A DNA stretch of 64,000 nt from Paenibacillus_AQ nitricinens. GTDB lineage: Bacteria; Bacillota; Bacilli; Paenibacillales; Paenibacillaceae. The notes beneath the pieces were generated by a model that did not search any database, was not told the DNA's origin, and saw only the letters and a program-made list of their open reading frames with translations. The stretch spans positions 6,724,975 through 6,788,974 of the forward strand of contig NZ_CP183948.1 in NCBI RefSeq assembly GCF_052056485.1, given 5' to 3'. Position numbers and translations under genes: made by a program. Below, one piece after another: positions 32,626 through 42,179 of the stretch (the stretch's first letter is position 1; each line of letters opens with the position of its first letter).

Positions 32626-33276
32626 CTATGGTTGCTGTAGAGTTCCTGTAGTTGGTGTAAGCATTTTCATTATACTCTCGTATTCATTAGGATCAACATA
32701 TTTGGCAATGACTTGTTGCAGCTCCTTAACCTCATCCTCCGTTAATCCATCCTCCATAGCTGTGGATATTTTCTGCATCTCATCCTGCGGTAGCTTGGAC
32801 ATCAAGATATTGAATATATTTACCTTCTCCGCCGAAGGAAGATTATCTTTTAAGTCACCTATTGCCTCAGGTGTCATTACCAATTTTTGGTCCTCGGAAC
32901 TCCCGCTCTGGCTTTCGTTTGTAGAAGACTCATTTGAGGCTTGGCCCATAACCGGTAAAGCATCCTCGGGTGCTTTTTCCTCCACCGGCTCCCCTTTTTC
33001 AGGTGTATCCTTACTGTTATCTTTATCCTTGTTTACCGTGCTGCCTGTTGTCGTCGCTTCTTTATTTACTTTATTGGTATCCGATTGGCTATCCATGCCA
33101 ATCATACTCTTGACCATCCCGCCTAAACCTGGGCCTGGACTATCCACTTTAATATCGAAGCTTGCCAGCACCGACTGAATATAAGCATTTACAACCACGC
33201 CTGTAGTTAGAATTGAAAGTGTACTTGCGAGTACTACAATTAGACATACTCCCAGTGCACGCTTCACGATCTTCAT
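32626..33276 (-). CDS. membrane-anchored protein of unknown function
   Basis: This protein of about 216 residues has one N-terminal membrane helix (CLIVVLASTLSILTTGVVV, about 11-29), a long low-complexity Ser/Thr/Asp/Glu/Lys linker (about 70-140), and a helical C-terminal part (LPSAEKVNIFNILMSKLPQ..DEVKELQQVIAKYVDPNEYE). No enzyme motif is seen. ATG 33276 follows GAGAGGAGA. It lies between the M23 endopeptidase and purA on the same strand, each with its own terminator. Location suggests an envelope role, but that is only inference. Confidence 0.75.
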   Translation of the reverse strand: MKIVKRALGVCLIVVLASTLSILTTGVVVNAYIQSVLASFDIKVDSPGPGLGGMVKSMIGMDSQSDTNKVNKEATTTGSTVNKDKDNSKDTPEKGEPVEEKAPEDALPVMGQASNESSTNESQSGSSEDQKLVMTPEAIGDLKDNLPSAEKVNIFNILMSKLPQDEMQKISTAMEDGLTEDEVKELQQVIAKYVDPNEYESIMKMLTPTTGTLQQP

Positions 33277-33391
33277 TTCTTCTCTCCTCTCACCTATGTC
33301 CAAGTCTATCTGGTATATTTTTTCCATGTTTTTCTATAGTCCCAGTATTGACTAGAACCAGCTTCGGGAAACATACGCATAAAAGTAAACA

Positions 33392-33421
33392 TAAAAAAGA
33401 GACCTCTCGCGAGGTCCCTTA
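33392..33421 (-). terminator. purA terminator
   Basis: GGGACCTC-GCGA-GAGGTCTC hairpin followed by TTTTTTATG on the minus strand. Confidence 0.85.
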
Positions 33422-33438
33422 TAAATGACTAAATTTAT

Positions 33439-34725
33439 TTAAATATAAATTGGCGTTACTTGATTCGTCTGCTCACGGTTACGGCCTACTGAGAAGATGG
33501 CGATCGGAATCCCTGTAAGCTCAGACACACGTTCAACATATCTGCGTGTATTTGCTGGCAGATCGTCCAATGTTTTTGCCGAAGTAATATCTTCGCTCCA
33601 ACCTGGAAGCTCCTCATATACCGCTTCACACTCTGCCAGCATCTTAAGGCTAGCTGGGTAATGCGTGATTACTTCACCACGGTATTTGTAGCCTGTGCAG
33701 ATCTTCACAGTCTCAAGTCCGCTCAGCACATCCAGCGAGTTAAGAGACAAGCCTGTGATTCCACTTACACGACGAGCGTGACTTACAACAACACTGTCGA
33801 ACCAACCTACACGACGAGCACGTCCTGTAACTGTGCCATATTCATGACCTGTTTCACGGATATAATCACCCGTTGCATCATTCAGTTCTGTAGGGAACGG
33901 GCCATCTCCAACACGAGTAGTGTAGGCTTTAGCAACCCCGATAACCTGTTTAATCTTAGAAGGTCCAACACCAGAACCTATGCATACGCCACCTGCAGAA
34001 GGGTTAGAAGAAGTAACAAACGGATACGTACCTTGATCGATATCAAGCATTACCCCTTGTGCACCTTCAAACAATACTTTGCGGTCTGCATCAATAGCTT
34101 CATTAAGAATGACCGACGTATCAGTCACATAATTACGAAGCACTTCCGCATATTCCAGGTACTGAGTCAGAATCTCTTCAACGTCAAGAGCTTCCGCGCC
34201 ATATACTTGAGTAATCACTTGGTTCTTCTCTTCCATCAAGTGACGAAGTCTCAATTCGAATTCCTCAGCGTCCATCAGGTCAGCAATACGGATACCGTTA
34301 CGTGCAGCCTTATCCATGTAACATGGACCGATACCTTTGCGTGTTGTACCAATCTTGTTCGGACCCTTGCGGTCTTCTTCCAGTGCATCCAGTACCATGT
34401 GATAAGGCATAATAACATGCGCACGATCGCTGATCACTAAGTTCTTAGTGTCAAAACCGTTCTCGTGAATATAATTAATTTCTTGGATCAAGGCAGCTGG
34501 ATTAATAACCATCCCGTTACCAATCACACAAGTCTTTTCTTTATAAAATACACCAGAAGGGATTAAGCTGAGCTTAAACTTCTCACCGTCAATCAGAATC
34601 GTGTGACCGGCATTATTGCCCCCTTGATAACGGGCAACCACATCTGCACTTTCCGCTAGAAAGTCAGTGATTTTCCCTTTACCTTCGTCTCCCCATTGTG
34701 TTCCCACGACGACTACCGTTGACAT
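33439..34725 (-). CDS. purA: adenylosuccinate synthetase
   Basis: This 428-residue enzyme makes adenylosuccinate from IMP, aspartate and GTP, the first committed AMP step. Conserved blocks are GTQWGDEGKGKITD, RYQGGNNAGHTI, TTRKGIGPCY, EGAQGVMLDIDQGTYPFVTSSNP and the IMP/GTP loop GRARRVGWFD. ATG 34725 follows GGAGG by 7 bases and gives the B. subtilis-like start MSTVVVVGTQWGDEGKGK. It is a single-gene unit. No clear PurR box is seen in the 200-base region upstream. Confidence 0.97.
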   Translation of the reverse strand: MSTVVVVGTQWGDEGKGKITDFLAESADVVARYQGGNNAGHTILIDGEKFKLSLIPSGVFYKEKTCVIGNGMVINPAALIQEINYIHENGFDTKNLVISDRAHVIMPYHMVLDALEEDRKGPNKIGTTRKGIGPCYMDKAARNGIRIADLMDAEEFELRLRHLMEEKNQVITQVYGAEALDVEEILTQYLEYAEVLRNYVTDTSVILNEAIDADRKVLFEGAQGVMLDIDQGTYPFVTSSNPSAGGVCIGSGVGPSKIKQVIGVAKAYTTRVGDGPFPTELNDATGDYIRETGHEYGTVTGRARRVGWFDSVVVSHARRVSGITGLSLNSLDVLSGLETVKICTGYKYRGEVITHYPASLKMLAECEAVYEELPGWSEDITSAKTLDDLPANTRRYVERVSELTGIPIAIFSVGRNREQTNQVTPIYI

Positions 34726-34871
34726 GTTCATTCCTCCGTAGGTGCTAGCCAGCACCATTATTTTTCATAATATGGGCCCTGTACGTCATTCTTATGTACG
34801 TAGCCCTCCGGACTCCAAGCGGATTTACCCACTAAAGGACAATACTCAGTGTAACAGCCGTTTTTTTCAAA

Positions 34872-34920
34872 GTCAAATAAAACGAACGATTACACAAAGA
34901 AATGTGCAATCGTTCGGATA
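34872..34920 (-). terminator. terminator of the gdpP-rplI-dnaB operon
   Basis: CGAACGATTgCACA pairs with TGTgtAATCGTTCG around a short loop, followed by TTTTATTTG on the minus strand. Confidence 0.85.
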
Positions 34921-34934
34921 TCATACATGACAGG

Positions 34935-36302
34935 TTACCCAGCAAATGGTTCTGCATGTGCTCGCTCGTAGTTAACGAACTTGTTGAAATTTTTGAGAAA
35001 GACAAGCTCTACAGTCCCAACGGGACCATTACGCTGTTTAGCTATAATAATTTCAATAATATTTTTCTTCTCGGTGTCCTGATTGTAATAGTCATCACGA
35101 TACAGGAACGCAACAATGTCGGCATCCTGCTCGATAGAACCGGATTCACGCAAGTCACTCATCATCGGTCGTTTATCCTGACGCTGCTCCACACCCCGGC
35201 TAAGCTGGGACAGGGCGATAACCGGCACGTCCAATTCACGGGCGATCTGCTTCAGTGTACGGGATATATCCGATACTTCCTGCTGACGATTTTCCCCGCC
35301 TTTACCGCGGCCCTGAATGAGCTGCAAGTAGTCAATGACAATCATCCCCAGGCCCTTTTCCTTCTTGAGCCTCCGGCATTTTGCACGAATATCCGTTACA
35401 GTAATCCCTGCTGTATCATCGATATAAATCTCCGCCTCCGATAGGGACTGAATGCCCATAGTCAGCTTCGACCAATCATCATCACTCTTGAAGTCACCGG
35501 TACGCATAGTATTCGCATCGAGATTAGCTTCCGCACAAATCATCCGTTGAACTAGCTGCGGCGCAGACATTTCCAGACTAAATATGGCAACCGTCTCTTT
35601 GGCACGTACGGCCACATTCTGAGCAATATTTAGCGCGAATGCTGTCTTACCTACAGAAGGACGGGCTGCAACAATGATCAAATCATTGCGCTGAAATCCA
35701 TTAGTCATATGGTCTAAATCCACAAATCCTGTTGGTATACCTGACATGCCGCCCTTATCTTTATTCTGATGAAGGAGTTCAACCTTATCAAATACTTCCA
35801 TCAATACATCGCGGATTGCGATAAATCCACTGCCACTGCGCCGGTTAGAGATTTCAAGAATTCGCCGTTCTGCATCACTCAGCATATCGGCTACATCTTC
35901 GCCACCGGTGTAACCCTCGCTTACGATCTGCGTCGCTGTACGAATCAAACGCCGTAGCATAGCCTTTTCTTCAATAATCTGCGCGTAGTATTCTACGTTA
36001 GCCGCAGTAGGCACAGCATGCGCCAGCTTAGCTAGGTAGCTAACACCACCAATATCTTCGAGTTCTCCCTTGTCCTGCAGTCTAGAAGTAAGCGTAACAA
36101 GATCAATCGGCTGGCTCTCTTCTCCGAGCTGCACCATCGCCTCAAAAATCATTTGATGCGCTTTATCGTAGAAGTCTTCGGTATTCACCCGTTCCATTGC
36201 AGTAATGAGCGCTTCATCCTGCAACAGAACAGCACCAATTACCGCTTGCTCCGCCTCAAGATTCTGCGGGGGAACCCGATCGAAAAAGAGATCTCCACCC
36301 AT
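34935..36302 (-). CDS. dnaB: replicative DNA helicase
   Basis: This 455-residue hexameric helicase unwinds DNA at the fork (DnaC in B. subtilis naming). It has an N-terminal helical domain (RVPPQNLEAEQAVIGAVLL), a linker helix and a RecA-type motor with Walker A ARPSVGKTAFA, Walker B MIVIDYLQL and the arginine-finger region DLRESGSIEQDAD. No intein is present. Its ribosome site (GGAGGAG) is made from the last codons of rplI one base upstream. Confidence 0.97.
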   Translation of the reverse strand: MGGDLFFDRVPPQNLEAEQAVIGAVLLQDEALITAMERVNTEDFYDKAHQMIFEAMVQLGEESQPIDLVTLTSRLQDKGELEDIGGVSYLAKLAHAVPTAANVEYYAQIIEEKAMLRRLIRTATQIVSEGYTGGEDVADMLSDAERRILEISNRRSGSGFIAIRDVLMEVFDKVELLHQNKDKGGMSGIPTGFVDLDHMTNGFQRNDLIIVAARPSVGKTAFALNIAQNVAVRAKETVAIFSLEMSAPQLVQRMICAEANLDANTMRTGDFKSDDDWSKLTMGIQSLSEAEIYIDDTAGITVTDIRAKCRRLKKEKGLGMIVIDYLQLIQGRGKGGENRQQEVSDISRTLKQIARELDVPVIALSQLSRGVEQRQDKRPMMSDLRESGSIEQDADIVAFLYRDDYYNQDTEKKNIIEIIIAKQRNGPVGTVELVFLKNFNKFVNYERAHAEPFAG

Positions 36303-36303
36303 G

Positions 36304-36750
36304 TTACTCCTCCGTTACCTGAACCTTAAGGGTAGCCTTTACTTCAGTGTGTAGTTTTATACTTACTTGAAATACTCCCAAATGACGAATCGGCTCTCCT
36401 AGCTCAATCTTGCGCTTATCAATGGAAATGCTTTGCGTGGCAGCTAGCGTTTCAGCAATTTGTTTGCTCGTGATTGCGCCGAATAGACGGCCGCCTTCAC
36501 CTGCTTTTGCTTTCATAGTCAAGGTAAGCTCATCTATCTTCTTGCCCAGTTGCTGAGCTTCTTCTTTTTCGTTATCTTTACGGCGTTGTTCAGCAGCTGC
36601 TTGATTCTCAAGCGTCTTCACATTACCTTCCGTTGCCGGACGAACTAATCCACGTGGTAATAGGAAGTTCGAAGCATAACCTTCGGATACCTCTTTAACC
36701 TGACCTTTTTTACCTTGACCCTTAACATCTTTTATGAAAATGACCTTCAT
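36304..36750 (-). CDS. rplI: 50S ribosomal protein L9
   Basis: The 148-residue protein begins MKVIFIKDVKGQGKKGQVKEVSEGYASNFLLPRG, the rRNA-binding N-domain. The long central helix (AAAEQRRKDNEKEEAQQLGKK) and C-terminal domain (GGRLFGAITSKQIAETL) follow. Length is typical. The start overlaps the gdpP stop by 4 bases. Confidence 0.97.
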   Translation of the reverse strand: MKVIFIKDVKGQGKKGQVKEVSEGYASNFLLPRGLVRPATEGNVKTLENQAAAEQRRKDNEKEEAQQLGKKIDELTLTMKAKAGEGGRLFGAITSKQIAETLAATQSISIDKRKIELGEPIRHLGVFQVSIKLHTEVKATLKVQVTEE

Positions 36751-38753
36751 TCGAATAAACCCTCTTTCGATTCGATTTCAGCCAGCACCTGCAGCAGTCT
36801 GGCTTCTGCTTCTTTACATGTTCCTTCTAGCTGTACGGCGGCGTTCGATAGATGCCCACCGCCACCCATTTTTTCCATCACGACCTGTACGTTCATACGC
36901 CCAAGTGATCGAGCACTAATGCTTATCAGGCCGTCTGGTCGCTCGCTAATGACAAATGAAGCAACTACGTTTGTCATCCCAAGTAATGTATCCGCAGTCT
37001 GAGCGATAAGCAGCTGTGGAATCTTCATACCTGGTGCCGTAACGACTAATGCGATTTGATCATAAATCATACGCGCATGTTTGATAATCTCGGCTTTTGA
37101 AATATACTCCTGTAAATCCTCCTTCAGCATACGCTGAATAAGAACGGTATCCGCACCATTTCGGCGCAGAAACCCTGCAGCTTCAAATGTACGTGAGCCT
37201 GTATGCAGTGCAAAGTGCTTCGTATCTACAGTAATTCCCGCTAAAAGCATTGTAGCATCCAATGGACTAATCTTTACCTTCTCATGGATATATTGAAGCA
37301 ACTCTGTCACCAGCTCACAGGTTGATGAAGCATAAGGCTCTAAATAGACAAGTACAGCATCGTTGATGAACTCTTCACCTCTACGGTGATGATCCACCAC
37401 CACGATTCTACTCGCATATTGCACAAGCCGCGGTTCCATTGTCATAGACGCCTTATGGGTGTCCACAACAATAAGCAGTGTATGCTCCGTCATCACTTGT
37501 AAAGACTGCTCCGTTGTGATGAATGACTTATACAATTCATCATCTTTCCGAATCTGCTCCATCATGTTCGTTATGGAAGGATTAGGCGTCTCCATCACAA
37601 TGCTAGCCTCTACATTATACATCTGTGCGGCTCTCAGAAGGCCTATCGCAGCACCAACAGCATCGATATCTGGTGTCCGGTGACCGAGGATCAGCACACG
37701 GTCGCTCTCCTGCATTAAATCACGCAGCGCATGCGCAATGACTCGTGCCCGCACTCGTGTACGCTTCTCCGCTGCATTACTCTTTCCACCGTAAAAAGAC
37801 AACCTCTGACCTGCTTTTACCGCAGCCTGATCTCCACCTCGGCCGAGCGCCATATCCAAACTGGATTGTGCTAAGGCACCTAGCTCGCTTGCAGAGTCCG
37901 CTCCAAAAGCCATACCAATACTCAGTGTCATTGGCACTTTAAGGTCGGCCGTCATTTCCCTAATCTCATCAAGAATAACGAAACGACTTTCTTCCAGAGC
38001 TTGCAGACTGCGATGATTAAGTAGCATTAGATACCGCTCAGACGACAGACGCCGCAGGTAAACTTCAAACTGTTTACTCCATTCGGTGATCTCACTTGCT
38101 ACCTTAGCGATCAGAGAAGTGCGCTGTTGATCATCCATTCCTTGAGCAGATTCATCTAGATTATCCATCATCACTATGCCAATCGCCAGCTTCTCATCCT
38201 CATAACGTTCCCGTAGCACCACAAGCTCAGTGATGTCATACATGTAAAGAATACGTTCACTTGGAATAATGACGGCTTGATAAAATCGTTCATCCACAGT
38301 GAGCTCAAGGCGAGTGTCATGCAGTACGCCTTCTTTGTGGACATCCCGTTTTCCCGAGACATTTGTCGTAAAAAAAGACTGCATATCCGGCAGCAATTCC
38401 AGTAGCGGTTCTCCCACTAAAGACTTGCGCGCAAAAATATCACCCGCGTAGCGGTTATTCCATTCTACCGTTCGATCTTCGCTAAACAGAATGATACCGA
38501 GGGGCAGCATACTCACTGCTTCTCCCTCCACTCGCTTAATACGAAAAGTTAATCCATTAATATATTCCACCAGATTGCGGCGGAACGAAATCTCCGTCTT
38601 TAGCATATAGAAGCATAATGTACCTGCCAGAAACAGGCTGACGACTCCAAGAGCCCAGTTATAAATACTAACAATTATAATAAGGGCCAACAGCAGCATG
38701 AACGCCCATACGGTATGATAGCCGTGCCAGCGTCTTTGCAGAAATTTAGGCAT
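36747..38753 (-). CDS. gdpP: cyclic-di-AMP phosphodiesterase GdpP
   Basis: This 668-residue membrane protein has two N-terminal helices (about 14-50), a PAS-like heme/sensor domain, a degenerate GGDEF domain and a DHH/DHHA1 phosphodiesterase. Metal ligands are seen in HRTPDIDAVGAA, VVDTHK and VVDHHRRG; GGGGHLSNAA marks the DHHA1 part. It hydrolyses c-di-AMP to pApA and so affects cell-wall and potassium homeostasis and beta-lactam tolerance. It is translated with rplI and dnaB in one operon. Confidence 0.94.
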   Translation of the reverse strand: MPKFLQRRWHGYHTVWAFMLLLALIIIVSIYNWALGVVSLFLAGTLCFYMLKTEISFRRNLVEYINGLTFRIKRVEGEAVSMLPLGIILFSEDRTVEWNNRYAGDIFARKSLVGEPLLELLPDMQSFFTTNVSGKRDVHKEGVLHDTRLELTVDERFYQAVIIPSERILYMYDITELVVLRERYEDEKLAIGIVMMDNLDESAQGMDDQQRTSLIAKVASEITEWSKQFEVYLRRLSSERYLMLLNHRSLQALEESRFVILDEIREMTADLKVPMTLSIGMAFGADSASELGALAQSSLDMALGRGGDQAAVKAGQRLSFYGGKSNAAEKRTRVRARVIAHALRDLMQESDRVLILGHRTPDIDAVGAAIGLLRAAQMYNVEASIVMETPNPSITNMMEQIRKDDELYKSFITTEQSLQVMTEHTLLIVVDTHKASMTMEPRLVQYASRIVVVDHHRRGEEFINDAVLVYLEPYASSTCELVTELLQYIHEKVKISPLDATMLLAGITVDTKHFALHTGSRTFEAAGFLRRNGADTVLIQRMLKEDLQEYISKAEIIKHARMIYDQIALVVTAPGMKIPQLLIAQTADTLLGMTNVVASFVISERPDGLISISARSLGRMNVQVVMEKMGGGGHLSNAAVQLEGTCKEAEARLLQVLAEIESKEGLFE

Positions 38754-38764
38754 GAACTCTCACC

Positions 38765-39682
38765 CTATCGTTTCGATTTCGTCACATACTCCCGCAGCGG
38801 GAAAGCAAGATCAATAATACCGATAATGCGTAGCGGCGGCAGCAAAATGACCGGTATTGCTAGCAAAATGGCAACCATCTTGTTCCATTTGCGTTCATGC
38901 GCCAGGAAGAAGAAAAATCCAATCGCCTGAATCATAAAGCCAATTCGCAGCAACGGCAGTAGATTGGCAGAAATCATGAGGATGTAATTATTCTCTGATC
39001 CTGAGAAGAAGAGCTGAAGAACCACACCAATCAAATAATACCAAATAAACGATCTCGAAAGTCTCCATTCACGAGCAGGCTTCATCTTAGGCACTGCATA
39101 ATTCATGCTGTGCAGAATCGGACGAACAATAGAATGCGTAATGACAGCTATCATGAAAGAGCTTACGATTAGAGTCATTGGGATCATTTGAACCGTCATA
39201 TGACTTAGCTTGTTTACATCCTCAGTCGTAAAACCAAGGTCCGTAAACAGTGGATTAGCGGTACCCAGATCAGACAGAGGCGAGTTAACCATCTGCAGGA
39301 CATCGTTCACATAGGTAGACAAATCAAAATTAAATAACGCCGTACCGAGTAATAAGAGTACCAGGAATTCTCCAAGAATCGTAACTGTACCTGCAATCAC
39401 GGTAGATACTGCTGAAGCATGTCTTTTATACCAACGTCCCATAACCAGAGCAGGTATTAAGAAATACGCCGCGATCAGCACATAAATAGGTGTAATCAGA
39501 CCAACAATCAGCAACACCGGTAATACATGTAGAACAAATTGTTTGGTGTTCAGCGTAGTGAATAACACTACTGCCGGAACAATCATAAATAGGGTAGTGA
39601 TGATGAGCAATGGAGTCGTTAAACTAAGCAGCAAAAGTAAGTACGCTACACTCCAAGCCACAGATGACCAGCGAAATTTCAA
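38765..39682 (-). CDS. YybS-family membrane protein (DUF2232)
   Basis: This 305-residue polytopic protein has about eight hydrophobic segments and matches the DUF2232/YybS pattern (long hydrophobic N-terminal half, SRSFIWYYLIGVVLQL, IQAIGFFFFLAHERKW). The gene is usually found beside gdpP and rplI in Bacillales; its function is unknown, possibly a transport component. The start is TTG 39682, with AGAGGTG 7 bases upstream. Confidence 0.82.
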   Translation of the reverse strand: MKFRWSSVAWSVAYLLLLLSLTTPLLIITTLFMIVPAVVLFTTLNTKQFVLHVLPVLLIVGLITPIYVLIAAYFLIPALVMGRWYKRHASAVSTVIAGTVTILGEFLVLLLLGTALFNFDLSTYVNDVLQMVNSPLSDLGTANPLFTDLGFTTEDVNKLSHMTVQMIPMTLIVSSFMIAVITHSIVRPILHSMNYAVPKMKPAREWRLSRSFIWYYLIGVVLQLFFSGSENNYILMISANLLPLLRIGFMIQAIGFFFFLAHERKWNKMVAILLAIPVILLPPLRIIGIIDLAFPLREYVTKSKR

Positions 39683-39688
39683 CAGTAT

Positions 39689-40000
39689 TCACCTCTTACG
39701 CATATGTTCTTCTAAAGCAGATATATCTTGATACCATTCTTCCAGTTGATGCCCTTCCTGCTTATGCTTTCTGAGCTTCTCGAGTAGCAAGTCATCTAAT
39801 TGCCGATAAGGAATCCCTAGTCTGCGGCCCAAAATATAAGAGCTCATAATCAAACTAGCCAGGCTGTCCCCCACACGGGTAGTACTGCCTTCCCATAACG
39901 CTTTAAATAACCGAGAAACTTGGTCAATCACTTCTGTTTTTAACCATTCAATCACCTTGGCGCGTTTAGCTACATCCAGATCCTTCGGCACATTGGACAC
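39689..40000 (-). CDS. MazG-like family protein
   Basis: This 103-residue all-helical protein resembles small MazG-like proteins of Paenibacillus and Bacillus (VIEWLKTEVIDQVSRLFKALWEG, SLASLIMSSYILGRRLGI). The EExxE metal motif of true MazG pyrophosphatases is not obvious, so nucleotide hydrolysis is uncertain. The start is GTG 40000, with GGAGG 9 bases upstream. It is the first gene before yybS and gdpP and could be co-transcribed with them. Confidence 0.75.
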   Translation of the reverse strand: MSNVPKDLDVAKRAKVIEWLKTEVIDQVSRLFKALWEGSTTRVGDSLASLIMSSYILGRRLGIPYRQLDDLLLEKLRKHKQEGHQLEEWYQDISALEEHMRKR

Positions 40001-40126
40001 GTCTCTCTACCTCCGGCAAAAAGCTTTATTCTCAATTATAGCATAAAAAATTCCGTGTCACACAAGGGCGCCCCGCGCACCTTAAGTATGCTTCAACAAG
40101 GGATGAACTAGTACTTCTTACATTTT

Positions 40127-40172
40127 TAAAAAAGACCTGCTTTCCGTTATCGCCGGAAATACAGGCCTTGTT
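40127..40172 (-). terminator. terminator of the CBS-domain gene
   Basis: AAGGCCTG..CAGGTCTT with an inner TTCCGG/CGGAA stem, followed by TTTTTAAAA on the minus strand. Confidence 0.75.
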
Positions 40173-40204
40173 CCGATTGCTTCTATTACCGCGAATAAAT
40201 TGGG

Positions 40205-40630
40205 CTATAATGACTCTTGTGATTGTTTTGATACAAATTTCTCACAATATTCTATGACTTGACTCCGGCGAACGATGCCAATAAACCGGTTCATATCATC
40301 GACTACAGGAACAAAGTTCTGTACCTTAGCCAAATTAATCAGATCTTCCATATCCGCATCAATCGAGACAGGTCTGTTATTCATTCTTAACGGCAAATCT
40401 TTAAGCAAGAATTTTGAAGCGTTCTCGAAAGTAACCTTGCCCTCGGATTCCTTCATATACCAGAGCAGATCACCCTCTGTAACCGTACCAGCATATTCTC
40501 CATTTCGGTTAAGAATAGGGACAGCAGTATAACGGTGATACTCCATCCTCTCCAACGTTTGGCGTAGCGTTGAATCGATCGTTACGCAAGCGACTTCCTG
40601 TTTCGGAAGTAAAAAAAATGCAATATTCAT
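40205..40630 (-). CDS. CBS-domain protein (CbpB-like)
   Basis: This 141-residue protein consists of two CBS motifs (about 14-65 and 80-130; YHRYTAVPILNRNGEYAGTVTEGDLL and NFVPVVDDMNRFIGIVRRSQVIEY). Paired CBS motifs bind adenine nucleotides. Stand-alone pairs of this size in Bacillales include DarB/CbpB, which binds c-di-AMP and signals to Rel and pyruvate carboxylase. The gdpP gene 1.5 kb away makes a c-di-AMP role attractive but unproven. GAGGAGGATC precedes the ATG. Confidence 0.85.
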   Translation of the reverse strand: MNIAFFLLPKQEVACVTIDSTLRQTLERMEYHRYTAVPILNRNGEYAGTVTEGDLLWYMKESEGKVTFENASKFLLKDLPLRMNNRPVSIDADMEDLINLAKVQNFVPVVDDMNRFIGIVRRSQVIEYCEKFVSKQSQESL

Positions 40631-40823
40631 CTCTTGATCCTCCTCAAAGAGTTCCGAAGGAATTACGGTTCTTTAACTTCCTTTTACTGCCATGCAAAAT
40701 TATTAATACGTGGCAGCTTAATAATAGTTCCAATACATTATAGCATGAAGACAGTAAGCAGCAGCCATAAGAATGTGAATGGCTGCTGCAATTAATTATA
40801 TGAGTTTGAACTCCACTTTAGAA

Positions 40824-41867
40824 TTATTGCGTAACTGCTGTTGATTTAGGCTCCAGTGCATTACTTGCTTTTCCCGGCTCAATTAGCTGATCTACAGGTG
40901 TTGCCGCACTCATCCAGTTGTCGATCATCGCCTTAGCTTCACTCAAATCCTCTTCATCAACGATATCATAATAAACACCATCCATACGTTTACCTTCGCC
41001 CATGACTGTGAAGCTTGAGATATCCATGCCTTTTCCGCCCATGAATTTTTTGGCTAGACTGATGATCATCGAAGGCTCTATATCAGTTTTGAAATTATCT
41101 CCCATAATATCCAACAACTTCGGAATGTTGCCAATTTGACTGATGGATAACATTTTATTTGCTACGACATCAATAAAAACCTGTTGACGTTTGGTACGGT
41201 TAAAGTCACTATCCTCACGATAACGCGTATAGTTCAGTGCTTCTTGTCCGTTATAAAGCGACTTGTTAGCTTCAATTGTAAACTTTTCATGATCCTTACC
41301 TTTGTTCACAATGTCTTTCTTAATCGGCAGCGGAACGCCTCCAATAGCATCTACAGCATCCTTGAGTCCTTGGAAATTTATTGTCGCATAATATTGAATA
41401 TCATGACCAAGCAGTGCTTCTAGGGAATCCTTGGCCATCTGTTGCCCCCCAAAAGCATAGGCATGTGTAATCTTATCCTTTTTATTATCCTTATGACCTA
41501 TAATTTCTGTATACGTATCACGCGGAATAGAAATAAGCAGGATCTTATAGTCCTCAGGACGAACAACAGCGTACATCATGGTATCTGAACGTGCCGTTTC
41601 ATTATCACGTTGATCGGTACCTAAGAGCATGATTGAGAACGGATCGCTCTTGTACACAACCGGTTCTGGCTTAACCTTGTTATCATCCTTGAGTGGCTGG
41701 TAAGATTCTTCCTTTAGCTTAGTTTCAACCCGATCAGACAAAAAGAGGTCGAAGGCTAATACAGCCAGGGAATTCCGAAACAGAAAGCCTCCCGCTATAA
41801 TAACAACGAGAACAATGAGGGCGATATATCTTTTCTTTATTTTTTTCATCTTTGATTGCTTCATTTT
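40824..41867 (-). CDS. LCP (LytR-CpsA-Psr) cell-wall polymer ligase
   Basis: This 347-residue protein has a basic cytoplasmic start, one membrane helix at about 11-33, and an LCP domain: FSIMLLGTDQRDNETARSDTMM, LLISIPRDTYTEI, DAIGGVPL, NYTRYREDSDFNRTKRQQ. LCP enzymes transfer teichoic acids or other polymers from a lipid carrier to peptidoglycan. The catalytic Arg and Asp clusters are present. ATG 41867 follows GAAGGA by 8 bases; a longer frame to 41903 has no ribosome site. The 312-base gap upstream holds only the next terminator. Confidence 0.93.
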   Translation of the reverse strand, partial: KMKQSKMKKIKKRYIALIVLVVIIAGGFLFRNSLAVLAFDLFLSDRVETKLKEESYQPLKDDNKVKPEPVVYKSDPFSIMLLGTDQRDNETARSDTMMYAVVRPEDYKILLISIPRDTYTEIIGHKDNKKDKITHAYAFGGQQMAKDSLEALLGHDIQYYATINFQGLKDAVDAIGGVPLPIKKDIVNKGKDHEKFTIEANKSLYNGQEALNYTRYREDSDFNRTKRQQVFIDVVANKMLSISQIGNIPKLLDIMGDNFKTDIEPSMIISLAKKFMGGKGMDISSFTVMGEGKRMDGVYYDIVDEEDLSEAKAMIDNWMSAATPVDQLIEPGKASNALEPKSTAVTQ

Positions 41868-42133
41868 TGATTCCTTCTTTATTGTAGAATAATTGCTTGC
41901 CATATATATAATGCTTCCTGAATCTTTATCAGGCAGTCATGACTTTATTTCTCACGGCGATCAACTGTCCCTTATTCCATTATCTTATTGTCCCCCCTTT
42001 CAGGAAATTCAGGTCATTCAAAATTATAGAAAAAAAGTTTTTGGCGGCTCTAAAATAATGTGGACTAAAACAATATTTCTATTGTAATCACTAAATGGAT
42101 AAAAAGAAACCACAAATAACGACATGAATAGGG

Positions 42134-42173
42134 AAAAAGCACCAAACCAAGTAATAAATACTGGTATGGCGCT
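42134..42173 (-). terminator. terminator of the D,D-carboxypeptidase gene
   Basis: GCGCCATACCAG pairs with CTTGGTTTGGTGC across a 9-base loop, followed by TTTTTCCC on the minus strand. Confidence 0.75.
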
Positions 42174-42179
42174 CCGACT

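Noticed and set aside
33661..34440. 259-codon frame opposite purA
   Set aside because: Antisense shadow of a strongly conserved gene, Cys/Thr/Arg-rich and without a start signal.
34780..34805. TACGT..ACGTA repeat upstream of purA as a PurR site
   Set aside because: It does not match the Bacillus PurBox and the arms are only five bases.
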